From an uncultured Alloprevotella sp. (GTDB lineage Bacteria > Bacteroidota > Bacteroidia > Bacteroidales > Bacteroidaceae), in assembly GCA_944320745.1 (NCBI GenBank), contig CALUIN010000003.1, positions 44,318 to 108,317 of the forward strand: a stretch of DNA of 64,000 bases, in the 5' to 3' direction. The notes beneath the pieces were generated by a model that had not been told where the DNA came from, made no database searches, and was given only the letters and a program-made list of their open reading frames with translations. Below are positions 63,877 through 64,000 of the stretch, in pieces. A program made the translations under genes and the position numbers. Positions within the stretch are counted from its first letter, which is position 1, and every line of letters begins with the position of its first letter.

Positions 63877-64000
63877 AACGTGAGTTCGATGAAATATAAG
63901 TGTTTGAAGATTTGGTGATTAGTGAAAATTGCTGTAACTTTATAGTGCTAAAATACAAAGACTTACAAACAATAATCGCTATGATCACCGAGGACAAAGT
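63877..64000 (+). mobile_element. Left end of an IS982-type insertion sequence (cut by window end)
   Basis: AACGTGAGTTCGATG at 63877 looks like the terminal repeat. About 100 AT-rich bases lead to an ATG at 63981 reading Met-Ile-Thr-Glu-Asp-Lys, the start I recognise for Bacteroides IS982-family transposases. The rest lies beyond the window. Confidence 0.58.
63981..64000 (+). CDS. IS982-family transposase, first six codons only
   Basis: The codons give MITEDK and the window ends inside the seventh. The call rests on recognition of this N-terminus, its distance from the terminal repeat and nothing else. Confidence 0.5.

Overview
The window looks like a GC-rich member of the Bacteroidales (Bacteroidota). 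The signs are: -7 promoter boxes of the form TAnnTTTG with no clear Shine-Dalgarno sequences; an arginine cluster ordered argR, acetyltransferase, argG, argC, argD; one str-S10-spc-alpha ribosomal block without tuf, from rpsL to rplQ; MaeB-type malic enzyme; meso-diaminopimelate dehydrogenase; surface lipoproteins; and glycan-degrading enzymes. Species and genus cannot be fixed from this sequence. No rRNA, tRNA or CRISPR array was found.

Layout. 1-2.8 kb: the 3' end of a GH2 beta-galactosidase and three tandem DUF4252-like secreted proteins. 3-7.7 kb: arginine operon behind a promoter that overlaps a likely ArgR operator. 7.9-14.4 kb: TetR regulator, small outer-membrane barrel, malic enzyme, DNA alkyl-transferase, a gene-free stretch that may encode a structured RNA, a lipoprotein and a DUF456-like membrane protein. 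14.5-21.1 kb: AraC regulator divergent from a tripartite efflux system in which the RND permease and the TolC-type outer-membrane factor are one open frame. 21.6-26.4 kb: lipoprotein genes and a 1219-residue S-layer-like surface lipoprotein preceded by a short AraC-type regulator in the same transcript. 26.5-41 kb: metallo-beta-lactamase-fold lipoprotein, Ser-type sulfatase plus SGNH esterase, small HicB-like protein, duplicated-domain lipoprotein, glycosyltransferase, GH13 neopullulanase, heparinase II/III-like lyase and a frameshifted outer-membrane beta-barrel gene. 41.6-59.7 kb: 33 translation and secretion genes on the minus strand. 60-64 kb: ddh, a MITE-like element, a lower-GC thioredoxin-domain gene and the first bases of an IS982-type insertion sequence.

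The signal least explained by known features is a family of intergenic repeat arrays built on a 21-bp unit (core CTTAGCCCCGT or its inverted form). Five arrays lie at 1469-1615, 7838-7900, 14393-14476, 21144-21207 and 37671-37754. Every one sits just downstream of a gene, successive units are spaced 21 bp apart (one step of 22), and in at least three arrays the last unit is inverted so that it closes a terminator-like hairpin. Other points of interest are the RND-OMF fusion, the regulator/S-layer operon, a Cys-rich acetyltransferase in the arginine operon, a candidate structured RNA near 12.6 kb and the 205-bp MITE-like element whose ends resemble those of the neighbouring IS.

Coordinates were read by eye. 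Starts were chosen from ATG position, family N-termini and the position of -7 boxes. All family assignments rest on motif recognition, with no database search.
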